64,000 nucleotides of DNA from NCBI RefSeq assembly GCF_000877395.1, contig NZ_JYFE01000060.1, positions 248,001 to 312,000 on the forward strand. Direction: 5' to 3'. Under the pieces are notes generated by a model. That model made no database searches and had not been told where the DNA came from. It worked only from the letters and a program-made list of their open reading frames with translations. This DNA comes from Jannaschia aquimarina (GTDB lineage Bacteria > Pseudomonadota > Alphaproteobacteria > Rhodobacterales > Rhodobacteraceae). Numbering within the stretch: position 1 is the first letter of the stretch; each line of letters begins with the position of its first letter. The position numbers were made by a program, and so were the translations under genes. Of the stretch, positions 54,315 through 63,847 are shown in pieces.

Positions 54315-55871
54315 ATGGCGAAGAAAGACAAGATCAGACGGCCCCGGGCCGAGACGCCCAAGGGCTTCCGCGACTATTTCGGCGGCGATGTCACGCGTCG
54401 GGCCGAGATGCTGGCGAAGGTGGCCGAGGTCTATCACCGCTACGGGTTCGAGGCGCTCGAGACGTCGGCCGTCGAGACGGTCGAGGCGCTGGGCAAGTTC
54501 CTCCCCGACGTGGACCGCCCGAACGAGGGCGTGTTCGCTTGGAAGGAGGGCGCGCAGGAGGGCGGAGAGCAGGACGGCGACTGGATGGCGCTCCGCTACG
54601 ACCTGACCGCGCCGCTGGCCCGTGTCTACGCCCAGCACCGCAACGACCTGCCGACCCCCTATCGCCGCTACGCGATGGGCCCGGTCTGGCGCAACGAGAA
54701 GCCGGGGCCGGGTCGGTTCCGCCAGTTCTACCAATGCGACGCCGACACGGTCGGCGCGGCCTCGGTCGCCGCGGATGCCGAAATGGCGATGCTGCTGGCC
54801 GATGTGCTGGAGGCGGTCGGGATCGCGCGCGGCGACTACGTCGTCCGGGTGAACAACCGGAAGGTGCTGAACGGGGTGATGGAGGCCGCGGGGATCGCCG
54901 AGGACGACGAGCGGACCAGGGGGATCGTGCTGCGGGCCGTCGACAAGCTGGACCGGCTGGGCGAGGCGGGCGTGCACGCGTTGCTCGGGGAGGGTCGGAA
55001 GGACGAGAGCGGGGATTTTACGGAGGGGGCGAGGCTTGATATAGACGCCGTCAGGACGATCGAGAAGTTCGTCCATGGGACGCGGATCATCCAAGACCAA
55101 CTTGAAGACGTTGCTAATCAATCCAGGGCTGACCCACTGCCTACGTCCGATGTGAACAATGTCGAAGCTGTAAGGTATCTGCGTGATCTCGTGTCAGGAT
55201 CAGAGATAGGGCTCGAAGGCGTCGCTGAACTGGAACAGATCGCCGCCCTCCTCGAAGCACAAGGCTACGGCCCAGACCGCATCGTCATCGACCCCTCCAC
55301 CGTGCGCGGCCTCGGCTACTACACGGGCCCCGTGCTCGAGGCCGAGTTGACCTTCGAGATCACCGACGAAAAGGGCCGCCCGCGGCAGTTCGGCTCCGTC
55401 GCGGGCGGAGGGCGCTACGACGATCTGGTGAAGCGCTTCACCGGGCAGGCCGTCCCCGCCACCGGCGTCTCGCTGGGGGTCGACCGTCTGCTTGCGGCAC
55501 TCGAAATGCAGTCCGTCGCCCCGGCCGCGCCCGGTCCCGTCGTCGTCACCGTCATGGATCGCGACCGGATGGGCGAGTACCAGTCCATCTGTGCCCGCCT
55601 CCGCGCCGAAGGCATCCGGGCCGAGGTTTATCTGGGCAATCCCAAGAACTTCGGCAACCAATTGAAATACGCGGACAAGCGTGGCTCTCCCGCGGCGATC
55701 ATCCAAGGCTCCGACGAAGCCGCGCGCGGTGTGGTGCAGGTCAAGGACCTGATCCTGGGCGCCCGGCTGGCCGAAGGGGCCAGTCTGGAAGAATGGAAGA
55801 GCCATGAGGCCCAGACCGAAGTGCCGCTGGATGGGCTCGTGGACTACGTGAAGGCCCTGCTGGCGCGATGA
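54315..55871 (+). CDS. hisS: Histidyl-tRNA synthetase
   Basis: A 518-residue class II synthetase charging tRNA-His. The ATG at 54315 follows GAGAGGG; an upstream ATG lacks a site. Motifs: [13 protein letters not shown] near the N-terminus, motif 2 [20 protein letters not shown], the His-A region [11 protein letters not shown], motif 3 VSLGVDRLL, and a C-terminal anticodon-binding domain from about residue 410. It is longer than the E. coli enzyme, as is usual for this alphaproteobacterial type. A stretch around 55010-55215 uses many A/T-ending codons, unlike the rest of the gene. Its stop overlaps hisZ. Confidence 0.95.
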   Translation: MAKKDKIRRPRAETPKGFRDYFGGDVTRRAEMLAKVAEVYHRYGFEALETSAVETVEALGKFLPDVDRPNEGVFAWKEGAQEGGEQDGDWMALRYDLTAPLARVYAQHRNDLPTPYRRYAMGPVWRNEKPGPGRFRQFYQCDADTVGAASVAADAEMAMLLADVLEAVGIARGDYVVRVNNRKVLNGVMEAAGIAEDDERTRGIVLRAVDKLDRLGEAGVHALLGEGRKDESGDFTEGARLDIDAVRTIEKFVHGTRIIQDQLEDVANQSRADPLPTSDVNNVEAVRYLRDLVSGSEIGLEGVAELEQIAALLEAQGYGPDRIVIDPSTVRGLGYYTGPVLEAELTFEITDEKGRPRQFGSVAGGGRYDDLVKRFTGQAVPATGVSLGVDRLLAALEMQSVAPAAPGPVVVTVMDRDRMGEYQSICARLRAEGIRAEVYLGNPKNFGNQLKYADKRGSPAAIIQGSDEAARGVVQVKDLILGARLAEGASLEEWKSHEAQTEVPLDGLVDYVKALLAR

Positions 55872-56887
55872 TCGCGCCCGACACCCGCGCCCGTGCCGGC
55901 CGATTGCTGGACGGTTTCCTTGCCGCCGGCGCCGTGCGGGTGGAGCCGCCCATCCTGCTGCCCGCCGGCCCCCTGCTGGACCTCTACGGCGAGGATATCC
56001 GCGCCCGCGCCTTCACCACCCACGACCCCCTGCGCGGCGAGGCGATGCTGCGGCCCGACTTCACCGTCCCGGTCGTCCTGACCCATCTCGAAGGAAGCGC
56101 CACCGAGGCCGCCTATGCCTACGCGGGCGAGGTCTTCCGCCGACAGGAGGATGACGAGGGGCGGCCCCGCGAATATCTTCAGGTCGGCTACGAGCGGATG
56201 GGCGGCGACCCCGCTCAGGCCGACGCCGAGGTTCTCAGCCTGATCGCGCGCGCCGTGGGTCGGGCCATTCCGGCGACCGGCGATCTGGGCCTGCTGATCG
56301 CGGCGGTGGACTCGCTGGATACGACCCGGGCCCGCCGCGCCGCACTGCGCCGCCATCTCTGGCGACCGCGCCGGTTCCGGCGGCTGATGGAACGCTTCAC
56401 GGCAACCGTGCAGCGTGATTTGCCAGAGGCGGCGTGCGACGCGCCCGTGATCGGATTGCGAAGCGCGGAAGAGATCGCCGCCCGCCACGCCGCGCTGATC
56501 GAAGACGCATCGGCCCCGCCGATCCCGGCGACGCAGGCCGACGCGATCGAGGAATTGCTCGACCTCGCCGCCCCGATGCAGGCAGCTCTGTCGCCCCTTC
56601 GCGACATGGCTGTCGACCTGCCCGGCCTCGACCCGGCCGTCGATCGGTTCGAGGCCCGGATGGAAGCGCTGGCCGCCCGCGGCGTCGACGTCGCCACGCT
56701 GCCCTTCGCGCTGGCCAAGGGACGCAGCGCCCTGGAATATTACGACGGCTTCACCTTCACCTTTTCGAACGGACGGGACGTGGTCGCCACGGGCGGCCGC
56801 TACGACGCGCTGACCGCCGCGCTGGGGCGCGCCGTGCCCGCGGTAGGCGGTGTGATCCGGCCGGGCCTCTTGGAGGACGCGCCATGA
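55868..56887 (+). CDS. hisZ: ATP phosphoribosyltransferase regulatory subunit HisZ
   Basis: A 339-residue paralogue of the HisRS catalytic core lacking the anticodon-binding domain and aminoacylation residues. Visible features: [36 protein letters not shown] (degenerate motif 2 region), [12 protein letters not shown] and [13 protein letters not shown] near the end. It forms a hetero-octamer with short HisG and is needed for its activity and histidine feedback. ATGA overlaps on both sides (hisS stop, hisG start) put hisS-hisZ-hisG in one transcript, coupling charging and synthesis of histidine. Confidence 0.93.
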   Translation: MIAPDTRARAGRLLDGFLAAGAVRVEPPILLPAGPLLDLYGEDIRARAFTTHDPLRGEAMLRPDFTVPVVLTHLEGSATEAAYAYAGEVFRRQEDDEGRPREYLQVGYERMGGDPAQADAEVLSLIARAVGRAIPATGDLGLLIAAVDSLDTTRARRAALRRHLWRPRRFRRLMERFTATVQRDLPEAACDAPVIGLRSAEEIAARHAALIEDASAPPIPATQADAIEELLDLAAPMQAALSPLRDMAVDLPGLDPAVDRFEARMEALAARGVDVATLPFALAKGRSALEYYDGFTFTFSNGRDVVATGGRYDALTAALGRAVPAVGGVIRPGLLEDAP

Positions 56888-57576
56888 TCCGGCTGGGAGT
56901 TCCGTCCAAGGGGCGGCTGATGGAGAAGACGTTTCAATGGTTCGCCGATCGCGGTCTGACCCTGTCGCGCACGGGATCGGATCGGGAATATGCCGGGGCC
57001 GTCGAAGGCGCGGATATCGCGCTCGTCCTTCTATCGGCGGGCGAAGTGCCGCGCGAACTGGCCGCGGGACGTCTGCATCTGGGCGTGACCGGCAGCGACC
57101 TGATCCGCGAGAAGGTCACCGCCTGGGACCAGCGACTGGAAGAGGTCGCGCCGATGGGCTTCGGACAGGCCGACCTGATCCTCGCCGTTCCGTCGGCCTG
57201 GACGGATTGCCGGACGCTCGATGATTTCGACGCCGTCGCCGCCGCGTTCCGCGCCCGCCACGGTCATCGCCTGCGGATCGCGACCAAGTACCATCGCCTC
57301 GTGCGGGAGTTTTTGCGCGACGCGCAGGTGGCGGATTGGGCGCTGGTCGACAGCCAGGGCGCGACCGAAGGGACCGTCGCCAACGGTGTGGCCGAAGCCA
57401 TCGCCGACATCACCTCCACCGGAGAGACGCTGCGGGCCAATCACCTGCGCCCGCTGGATGACGGGCTGATCCATGCCAGTCAGGCGACGCTCTTCCGCTC
57501 GCGGGTCGCAGGCTGGGATGACGCCGAATTGTCCGAGATGGCGCGTCTGCGCGGGATGTTGGATCGGTCATCGTGA
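56884..57576 (+). CDS. hisG: ATP phosphoribosyltransferase, short form HisG
   Basis: A 230-residue catalytic subunit for the first step of histidine synthesis (ATP plus PRPP). Features: RLGVPSKGRLMEKT at the start, HLGVTGSDLIRE, RIATKYHRLVREFL and the PRPP-binding loop DSQGATEGTVANGVAEAI. The C-terminal ACT-like domain of long-form HisG is missing, consistent with the adjacent hisZ. It begins within the hisZ stop codon. A hairpin with ATCTTGC arms follows 25 bases after its stop. Confidence 0.95.
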   Translation: MIRLGVPSKGRLMEKTFQWFADRGLTLSRTGSDREYAGAVEGADIALVLLSAGEVPRELAAGRLHLGVTGSDLIREKVTAWDQRLEEVAPMGFGQADLILAVPSAWTDCRTLDDFDAVAAAFRARHGHRLRIATKYHRLVREFLRDAQVADWALVDSQGATEGTVANGVAEAIADITSTGETLRANHLRPLDDGLIHASQATLFRSRVAGWDDAELSEMARLRGMLDRSS

Positions 57577-57600
57577 TTTGACGCGGGGCCTGTCTGCGGC

Positions 57601-57619
57601 ATCTTGCCTCGAGCAAGAT
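57601..57619. promoter_or_regulatory. Perfect inverted repeat between hisG and the peptide transporter operon
   Basis: ATCTTGC (57601-57607) and GCAAGAT (57613-57619) flank a CTCGA centre. No T tract follows, so it is better read as a possible operator or mRNA hairpin immediately ahead of the binding-protein ribosome-binding site (GGGGGAGACATCC) than as a terminator. Confidence 0.5.
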
Positions 57620-57634
57620 CTGGGGGAGACATCC

Positions 57635-59185
57635 ATGCGCATCACTTTCACCGTTCTCGCGCTCGCCGCGGCTCTGCCCGCGGGTGCAGCCGAGCTGCGT
57701 TTCGCCTCGACGACCGATCCGAATACGCTGGACCCCCATGCGGGCAACTCGGCGCCGAACTTTTCCCTGCTGGGCAACGTCTACGAGGGTCTCGTCCGCC
57801 GCGGGCGCGACATGTCGATCGAACCGGCGCTGGCCACGGCATGGGAGCCAATCGGCGACGGCGAGGGGTGGCGCTTCACCCTGCGCGAAGGCGTGACGTT
57901 CCACGGCGGCGAGGCGTTCGACGCCGAAGACGTGGTGTTCAGCTACGAGCGGGCCGCCTCGGAGCAGTCGGACGTGGCGAGCTGGTTCGCCAGCGTCGAC
58001 CGGGTCGAGGCGCCGGATGCGACCACTGTCGAGATCTACACGACCGCACCGAACCCAATCTTCCCCGACAGCATCGCCAACTGGATGATGATGGATAGCG
58101 GCTGGGTCAGCGAAAACGGGGCGGACCGCCCGAATATCGAGCAGGGCAACTTCGCCACCACGAATGCCAACGGCACCGGCCCCTACCGCATCACGGAACG
58201 TCAGCCCGGCCTGCGCACCGAGATGGAGGCCTTCGACGGCTGGTGGGGCGAGGATCGCGGCAACGTCACCGCCGCGACGTTCCAGCCGGTGCAGAACTCG
58301 GCCACGGCCGTGGCCGCGCTGCTGTCCGGCGAGTTGGACCTGATCGAGCCGGTGCCGGTGCAAGACGCCGCGCGGGTCGAGCAGGCCGACGGCGTCCAGG
58401 TGATCCGGGGCGTCGAGGCACGAGTCATCATGCTGGGCTTTCCCCATGACCGCACGGACCTCTATGGCGGCGGCGACGAGAACCCGTTCGCCGACCCGCG
58501 CGTTCGGCAGGCCGTGGCCCATGCGATCAACGTGCCCGCGATCCTGCAGACGGTGATGCGCGGATCGGCCGAACCGGTGAACCAGCTCGTCAGCCCGGCC
58601 ATGCGCGGCTTCACCGAGGGGCTGTCGGGCTACGGGTACGACCCCGATCGCGCGATGGAGCTGCTGGCCGAGGCTGGCCATGGCGACGGCTTCCAGTTCA
58701 GCTTCCGCTGCCCGAACGACCGCTACCTGAACGACGAGGCGGTCTGCACGGCCATCACCACGATGCTGAGCCAGGTCGGGCTGGATCCGCAATTCGAAAC
58801 GATGCCCGTCGCGAATTACTGGCCGACGCTGCGCGCCGACGAGCATGACGTCTACCTGCTGGGCTGGTCGCCCGGCACGTTCGACGCCGAGCATCCGATC
58901 CGCTTCCTTCTGGCCACACCCGACGAGGAGGCGCGGCTGGGCTCGTGGAACTTCGGCGGCTATTCCAACGCCCGAGTGGACGAGTTGCTGCCAGCCATTC
59001 AGTCGGAGATCGACGACGTGGCCCGGCAGGCGATGCTGGACGAGGTGGCGACACTGACGCTGGAAGACGTGGCCTATGTGCCGCTCTACGTGCAGCCGCT
59101 GCTCTGGGGCGCCCGCGAGGGGCTCGAGGTCGTGCAGCGGCCGGACAACTTCGTGAACCTGCGGTGGATCACGGTGCCGGAATAG
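57635..59185 (+). CDS. Peptide-type ABC transporter solute-binding protein
   Basis: A 516-residue family 5 binding protein. Start at 57635 follows GGGGGAGACATCC and opens a signal peptide (RITFTVLALAAALPAGAA). Mature features: LRFASTTDPNTLDPHAG, NVYEGLVRRGRDMSIEPALATAWEP, WRFTLREGVTFHGGEAFDAEDVVFSYERA and DPRVRQAVAHAINVPAIL, all typical of DppA/OppA-like proteins. First gene of a second peptide-type operon with a HAD hydrolase, two permeases and a fused double ATPase. Ligand not predictable; dipeptides, opines or glycosides are all transported by relatives. Confidence 0.92.
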   Translation: MRITFTVLALAAALPAGAAELRFASTTDPNTLDPHAGNSAPNFSLLGNVYEGLVRRGRDMSIEPALATAWEPIGDGEGWRFTLREGVTFHGGEAFDAEDVVFSYERAASEQSDVASWFASVDRVEAPDATTVEIYTTAPNPIFPDSIANWMMMDSGWVSENGADRPNIEQGNFATTNANGTGPYRITERQPGLRTEMEAFDGWWGEDRGNVTAATFQPVQNSATAVAALLSGELDLIEPVPVQDAARVEQADGVQVIRGVEARVIMLGFPHDRTDLYGGGDENPFADPRVRQAVAHAINVPAILQTVMRGSAEPVNQLVSPAMRGFTEGLSGYGYDPDRAMELLAEAGHGDGFQFSFRCPNDRYLNDEAVCTAITTMLSQVGLDPQFETMPVANYWPTLRADEHDVYLLGWSPGTFDAEHPIRFLLATPDEEARLGSWNFGGYSNARVDELLPAIQSEIDDVARQAMLDEVATLTLEDVAYVPLYVQPLLWGAREGLEVVQRPDNFVNLRWITVPE

Positions 59186-59205
59186 GATCCGCTGGACCTT
59201 TTCGC

Positions 59206-59231
59206 GCATGGGGGGCGTTCGCCCCCCATGC
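59206..59231 (+). promoter_or_regulatory. Perfect 11-base hairpin overlapping the start codon of the HAD gene
   Basis: GCATGGGGGGC (59206-59216) pairs with GCCCCCCATGC (59221-59231) around GTTC. The 3' arm includes the ATG at 59228-59230. It begins 21 bases after the binding-protein stop and could both stabilise that mRNA and limit translation of the next gene. Confidence 0.7.
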
Positions 59232-60067
59232 AAACGACACGCCCCCACATCCCCCGCATCCTGCTGGCCTTCGATTACGACCGGACGCTGGCCTCCGACT
59301 CAATCGACGCGATCTGTGCCGCCTACGAGATCGACCGAAGCGAATGGGAGCGGACCCACGAAGAACCGCTGGGTACGAACTGGGACAACATCATCCGGCG
59401 CGGGCAGGCGTTGATCGACATGGGTCGCGCCCGCGAACGGCCCTTGTCGAAGGACCTTTTCGAGGCCGCTGCCGGGCATATCGAGTTGTTTCCCGGTGTT
59501 CTCGACATGCCGGAGCGCTTGCGCGCAGCGGCCAACGACGTCGCCGACGGGATCGAGATGGAATTCGTCATCCTGTCGTCGGGCTATGACGAGTTGATCT
59601 CCCGGACCGGAGTCGTCGACGTGTTCGACCGCATCCTCGCCTCCGGGTTCGAGAGCGACGAGGACGGCAACATGATCTGCGTGAAACGCATCATCGGACA
59701 TCCGGAAAAGGCGCTGTATCTCGAAGCGCTGGGCAAGGGCGCAGACATCGACGGCCAGAACGGACCGGAGCGGGCGGGCGACCATGTGGAGCCGGACAAG
59801 ATGCATGTCCCGTTCGACCAGATGATCTATCTCGGCGACGGGCTGAGCGATCTTCAGGCGTTCGAATTCCTCCACAGGGCGGGCGGCCTGACCATTGCCG
59901 TCGCCGCTGGTGGCAGTTTCGATCCGGGCGAGATCACCGACCCGCAGCGTGTCGACGCGGCACCGACGCCCAACTACGAGGCGGGCCGGCCGCTGATGCA
60001 GGCCCTGGAGCATGCCACCCGGGCCTGTGCCCACAGGATCGCGTTGCGTCGGATCGGGGCAGCTTGA
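59228..60067 (+). CDS. HAD-superfamily hydrolase within the peptide transporter operon
   Basis: A 279-residue HAD-like phosphatase. Motif I is AFDYDRTLASD with nucleophile Asp16 and acid/base Asp18; motif II lies in FVILSSGYDELI; the Lys of motif III is in HPEKALYL; motif IV is IYLGDGLSDLQAF. It resembles phosphoserine phosphatase-like or haloacid dehalogenase-like proteins, but I cannot name the substrate. The ATG at 59228 lacks a normal ribosome-binding site and is embedded in an 11-base hairpin; no better start is seen before motif I. Its place inside the operon suggests dephosphorylation of the imported compound or of a downstream metabolite. Confidence 0.8.
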   Translation: MQTTRPHIPRILLAFDYDRTLASDSIDAICAAYEIDRSEWERTHEEPLGTNWDNIIRRGQALIDMGRARERPLSKDLFEAAAGHIELFPGVLDMPERLRAAANDVADGIEMEFVILSSGYDELISRTGVVDVFDRILASGFESDEDGNMICVKRIIGHPEKALYLEALGKGADIDGQNGPERAGDHVEPDKMHVPFDQMIYLGDGLSDLQAFEFLHRAGGLTIAVAAGGSFDPGEITDPQRVDAAPTPNYEAGRPLMQALEHATRACAHRIALRRIGAA

Positions 60068-60098
60068 CCCGGCCCGGCGGGGGGGACAGAGAGAAACG

Positions 60099-61076
60099 AT
60101 GGTTTCCTACATCCTCCGCCGCGTGCTGCAGTCGATCATCGTGCTTCTGGTGGTCGGTCTGGTGGCGTTCTCGATGTTCCGCTTCGTCGGCGACCCGATC
60201 GAGCAGCTTCTGGGCCAGGAACGGACCCAGCAGGACGTGGAACGTCTGCGCGAGGCTCTGGGACTGAACGATCCCTTCATCGTGCAATATGCCGACTTCC
60301 TCGCGCGCGCGTTGCAGGGCGATTTCGGCATCTCCTACCGCCAGTCGCGGCCCGTGGCCGAAATCCTGCTGGAGCGGTTGCCCGCGACGCTGGAACTGGC
60401 CTTCATCTCCGGCTTTCTGGCGGTGACGCTCGGGATCGCACTGGGCGTCTTTACCGCGATCCGGCGAAAAGGGGTCGCGGCGAACGTGATCATGTCGACC
60501 TCGCTGATCGGGGTCAGCCTGCCGACCTTCCTGATCGGCATCCTGCTGATCTACGTCTTCGGGGTGCAGCTCAGGTGGCTGCCCACTTTCGGGCGCGGAG
60601 AGGTCGTGGATCTGGGCTGGTGGACCACCGGGCTCCTGACGGAGAGCGGGCTGAAATCGCTGATCCTGCCGGCGATCACGCTGGGCCTCTACCAGATGAC
60701 TCTGATCATGCGACTGGTGCGTGCCGAGATGCTGGAGGTGCTGCGACAGGACTATATCCGATTTGCCCGCGCGCGGGGGCTTTCGGCCAAGGCGGTCAAT
60801 TTCCGCCACGCGCTCAAGAACACCATGGTCCCCGTGATCACGGTGACCGGCCTGCAACTCGGCAGCATCATCGCCTTCGCCATCATCACCGAGACCGTGT
60901 TCCAATGGCCGGGCGTCGGCCTGCTGTTCATCAACGCGGTCCAGTTCGTCGATATCCCGGTCATGGCCGCCTACCTGATGCTGATCTCTGTGATGTTCGT
61001 GGCGATCAACCTGATCGTCGACCTGCTCTATGTCTGGGTCGACCCCCGCCTGCGCGTCGACGGGAGGACCGCATGA
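60099..61076 (+). CDS. Peptide-type ABC transporter permease, DppB family
   Basis: A 325-residue permease starting MVSYILRRVLQSIIVLLVVG after GAGAGAAACG. Family marks: GLNDPFIVQYADFL, GDFGISYRQSRPV, the EAA loop (RQDYIRFARARGLSAKAVNFRHALKN) and a C-terminal DLLYVWVDPRLR. It forms the channel with the downstream DppC-type subunit, whose ATG overlaps its stop (ATGA). Confidence 0.93.
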   Translation: MVSYILRRVLQSIIVLLVVGLVAFSMFRFVGDPIEQLLGQERTQQDVERLREALGLNDPFIVQYADFLARALQGDFGISYRQSRPVAEILLERLPATLELAFISGFLAVTLGIALGVFTAIRRKGVAANVIMSTSLIGVSLPTFLIGILLIYVFGVQLRWLPTFGRGEVVDLGWWTTGLLTESGLKSLILPAITLGLYQMTLIMRLVRAEMLEVLRQDYIRFARARGLSAKAVNFRHALKNTMVPVITVTGLQLGSIIAFAIITETVFQWPGVGLLFINAVQFVDIPVMAAYLMLISVMFVAINLIVDLLYVWVDPRLRVDGRTA

Positions 61077-62047
61077 CCCATCTGCCCGCCGATCCCGAGA
61101 CGGAGACGGGTCTCGCTCCGTCCGCTCACCGGCCGTCGCGCTGGCGCGCGGCCTGGGACAGCGACATCGCCTATTCGTTCCGCCATTCGCCCGTGGCGAT
61201 GGTGGCCGCGTTCGTCACGGCGCTGCTGATCCTGTCGGCCATCTTCGCGCCCCTGATCGCGCCGACGAACCCGTTCGACCCCTCATCGCTGAACCTGATG
61301 AACGGCTTCTCCCAACCGATGGAGCCCAATGCCTTCACCGGCGACACCTTCCTGATGGGGACGGACGACCAGGGGCGGGACGTGTTCTCGACCATCCTTT
61401 ACGGCATGCGTATCTCCCTCTTCGTGGGGGCGATGGCGGTCCTGCTGGCGATGGTGCTGGGCATCACGCTGGGACTGATCGCCGGATATTTCCGCGGCTG
61501 GACCGACACGATCATCATGCGGATCGCGGATGTGCAGCTCACCTTCCCGTCGATCCTCGTGGCGATGCTGATCTTCGGGATCGCGCGCGGGATCATTCCG
61601 ATCCAGTACCGGGACGAGATGGCGATCTGGGTCCTGATCCTGGCCATCGGCCTGTCCGACTGGGTGCAGTTCGCCCGCGTCGTGCGCGGCGCCACGATGG
61701 TCGAGCGGGGCAAGGAATATGTGCAGGCGGCGCAACTGATCGGCCGGTCGCCCTTGTCCATCATGGTGGGGCACATCCTGCCCAACGTGCTGTCACCGGT
61801 TCTGGTGATCGCCACCATTTCTCTGGCGCTGGCGATCATTGCCGAGGCGACGCTGTCCTTCCTGGGCGTGGGCGCCCCGCCGACGCAGCCGAGCTTGGGC
61901 ACCCTCATCCGCATCGGGCAGGACTTCCTGTTTTCGGGCGAGTGGTGGATCCTGTTCTTCCCGGCTTGCACCCTGCTCGCCCTGGCACTGTCGGTGAACC
62001 TGCTGGGCGACTGGCTGCGCGACGCGCTGAACCCGAAGCTGAATTGA
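61073..62047 (+). CDS. Peptide-type ABC transporter permease, DppC family
   Basis: A 324-residue permease. A long cytoplasmic N-terminal tail (about 50 residues, Pro/Arg-rich) precedes the first helix MVAAFVTALLILSAIFAP. It then shows MGTDDQGRDVFSTILYGMRISL, the EAA loop (RGKEYVQAAQLIGRSPLSIMVGHILPNV) and NLLGDWLRDALNPKLN. It begins in the stop codon of the DppB-type gene and is followed 57 bases later by the ATPase gene. Confidence 0.93.
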   Translation: MTHLPADPETETGLAPSAHRPSRWRAAWDSDIAYSFRHSPVAMVAAFVTALLILSAIFAPLIAPTNPFDPSSLNLMNGFSQPMEPNAFTGDTFLMGTDDQGRDVFSTILYGMRISLFVGAMAVLLAMVLGITLGLIAGYFRGWTDTIIMRIADVQLTFPSILVAMLIFGIARGIIPIQYRDEMAIWVLILAIGLSDWVQFARVVRGATMVERGKEYVQAAQLIGRSPLSIMVGHILPNVLSPVLVIATISLALAIIAEATLSFLGVGAPPTQPSLGTLIRIGQDFLFSGEWWILFFPACTLLALALSVNLLGDWLRDALNPKLN

Positions 62048-62104
62048 TGTGGGCGGACTTGCGATACCGTCCCGCCCGGCAAGGCGCGTGAGAGGACCAG
62101 ACCG

Positions 62105-63793
62105 ATGACCTCCCCCCTCACCATCACCGATCTGACCGTCGAGTTCCCTACCCGGCGGAAGCTCTTCACCGCCGTGGATGACGCCACGCTGACCGTCGAG
62201 CCCGGCGAGATCCATGGGCTGGTGGGCGAATCCGGGGCGGGCAAATCCACCATCGGCGCCGCTATCATGGGGCTGCTCGACAAGCCGGGCCGGATCGCCG
62301 CCGGAACCATCAAACTGGGCGAGCGAGAGATCTCGGGCCTCGATCCGGCGGCGATGCGTGCGCTGCGCGGCAAGCAGCTTTCGATGATCTTCCAGGACCC
62401 TCTGACCTCGCTGAACCCGCTCTTCACCGTGGGAGAGCAGCTGGTCGAGACGATTGAAGCGCATCTGAAACTGTCGGGCGGCGCGGCACGAAAGCGGGCG
62501 ATCGAGCTTCTGGACCGGGTCGGCATCCCGAACCCGGACACGCGTGTGGATCAGTACCCGCATCAATTCTCGGGCGGGATGCGGCAGCGGGTGGTGATCG
62601 CGCTGGCCCTCTGCTCGGAGCCGGACATCATCATTGCCGACGAGCCGACGACGGCGCTGGACGTGTCGATCCAGGCCCAGATCCTCGACCTGATCCGGGA
62701 ACTCGCCCGCGAGCGGCAGGTCGGCGTCATCCTGATCACCCACGATATGGGTGTGATCGCCGAGACGACGGATCGGGTCACTGTCATGTATGACGGGCGC
62801 ATCGTCGAGAGCGGCCCGACCGCCCAGGTCTTGGGCCATCCGCAGCACGAATATACCCGCAGCCTGATCGCCGCCGTTCCGCGGCCGGGCCTGAAGCTCG
62901 ACCGCTTTCCGCAGATCAGCTACGGCGGGCGCGAGACGACGTTCAAGATCGAGGATCTGGCCCGCGACTGGCCCGCCCAGCCACGGACCGAGGGGCCGCT
63001 GCTCGAGGTGCGCGGCATCACCAAGCGGTTTCTCGACAAGGGCAGCCTGATCCCGTCGCGCCGGACCTACTTCACCGCCGTGGACGAGGTCAGCTTCGAT
63101 ATCCGCGCGGGCGAGGTGTTCGGGCTGGTCGGTGAGAGCGGGTCGGGAAAGTCGACCATCGCGCGGATGATCGCGGGCCTCTATCCGCTGGACGGGGGCG
63201 AGGTGATCTTCGATGGAACCCCGATCAGCGAGGATCCGGAGGCGTTCCGCCGCCAGGTCCAGATGATCTTTCAGGATCCCTATTCGTCGCTGAACCCACG
63301 TCACCGGGTCGACCGTATCGTGGCCGAGCCGGCTCTGCATCTGGGCGTGATCCCGAAGGAAAACGTCAAGGCGCGCGTCGCCGAACTGCTGGATCGCGTG
63401 GGGCTGGGTGCCGAAGCGGGGCTGAAATACCCCCACGAGTTCTCGGGGGGCCAGCGGCAGCGCATCTCGATCGCGCGTGCGCTGGCGACGCAGCCGCGCT
63501 TCCTCATCTGCGACGAGCCGACCAGCGCGCTGGACGTGTCGATCCAGGCGCAGATCCTGAACATCCTGAAGGACCTCCAGGAGCATCTGGGCCTTACGAT
63601 GCTGTTCATCAGCCACGATCTGCCGGTCGTGCGCCAGATGTGCGACCGGGTCGGCGTCCTGAAGGGCGGACAGCTGGTCGAAGTGCAGGAGACGGGGCGC
63701 CTGTTCGAAGCACCGGACCACCCCTACACCAAGGAATTGATCCGCCTCATGCCCAAGACCGATCTTCTGTCCACCGAGGGCCTCACCGGCTAG
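62105..63793 (+). CDS. Fused double ATP-binding protein of the second peptide-type ABC transporter
   Basis: A 562-residue protein with two ABC domains. Domain 1: Walker A GESGAGKST near residue 41, signature FSGGMRQRV near 155, Walker [12 protein letters not shown] near 176. Domain 2: GESGSGKST near 341, signature FSGGQRQRI near 445, LICDEPTSALD. Each half continues into the oligopeptide-type C-terminal segment (HPQHEYTRSLIAAVP; DHPYTKELIRLMP). It is the same fused layout as the protein at 2291-3898 but not a recent copy. Last gene of its operon; malic enzyme follows 54 bases later with its own site. Confidence 0.93.
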   Translation: MTSPLTITDLTVEFPTRRKLFTAVDDATLTVEPGEIHGLVGESGAGKSTIGAAIMGLLDKPGRIAAGTIKLGEREISGLDPAAMRALRGKQLSMIFQDPLTSLNPLFTVGEQLVETIEAHLKLSGGAARKRAIELLDRVGIPNPDTRVDQYPHQFSGGMRQRVVIALALCSEPDIIIADEPTTALDVSIQAQILDLIRELARERQVGVILITHDMGVIAETTDRVTVMYDGRIVESGPTAQVLGHPQHEYTRSLIAAVPRPGLKLDRFPQISYGGRETTFKIEDLARDWPAQPRTEGPLLEVRGITKRFLDKGSLIPSRRTYFTAVDEVSFDIRAGEVFGLVGESGSGKSTIARMIAGLYPLDGGEVIFDGTPISEDPEAFRRQVQMIFQDPYSSLNPRHRVDRIVAEPALHLGVIPKENVKARVAELLDRVGLGAEAGLKYPHEFSGGQRQRISIARALATQPRFLICDEPTSALDVSIQAQILNILKDLQEHLGLTMLFISHDLPVVRQMCDRVGVLKGGQLVEVQETGRLFEAPDHPYTKELIRLMPKTDLLSTEGLTG

Positions 63794-63847
63794 CGGTTGC
63801 GTCCACGGCGCCTGTCGGGCCTTACTCACCCGACAGGGAGGACCGGC

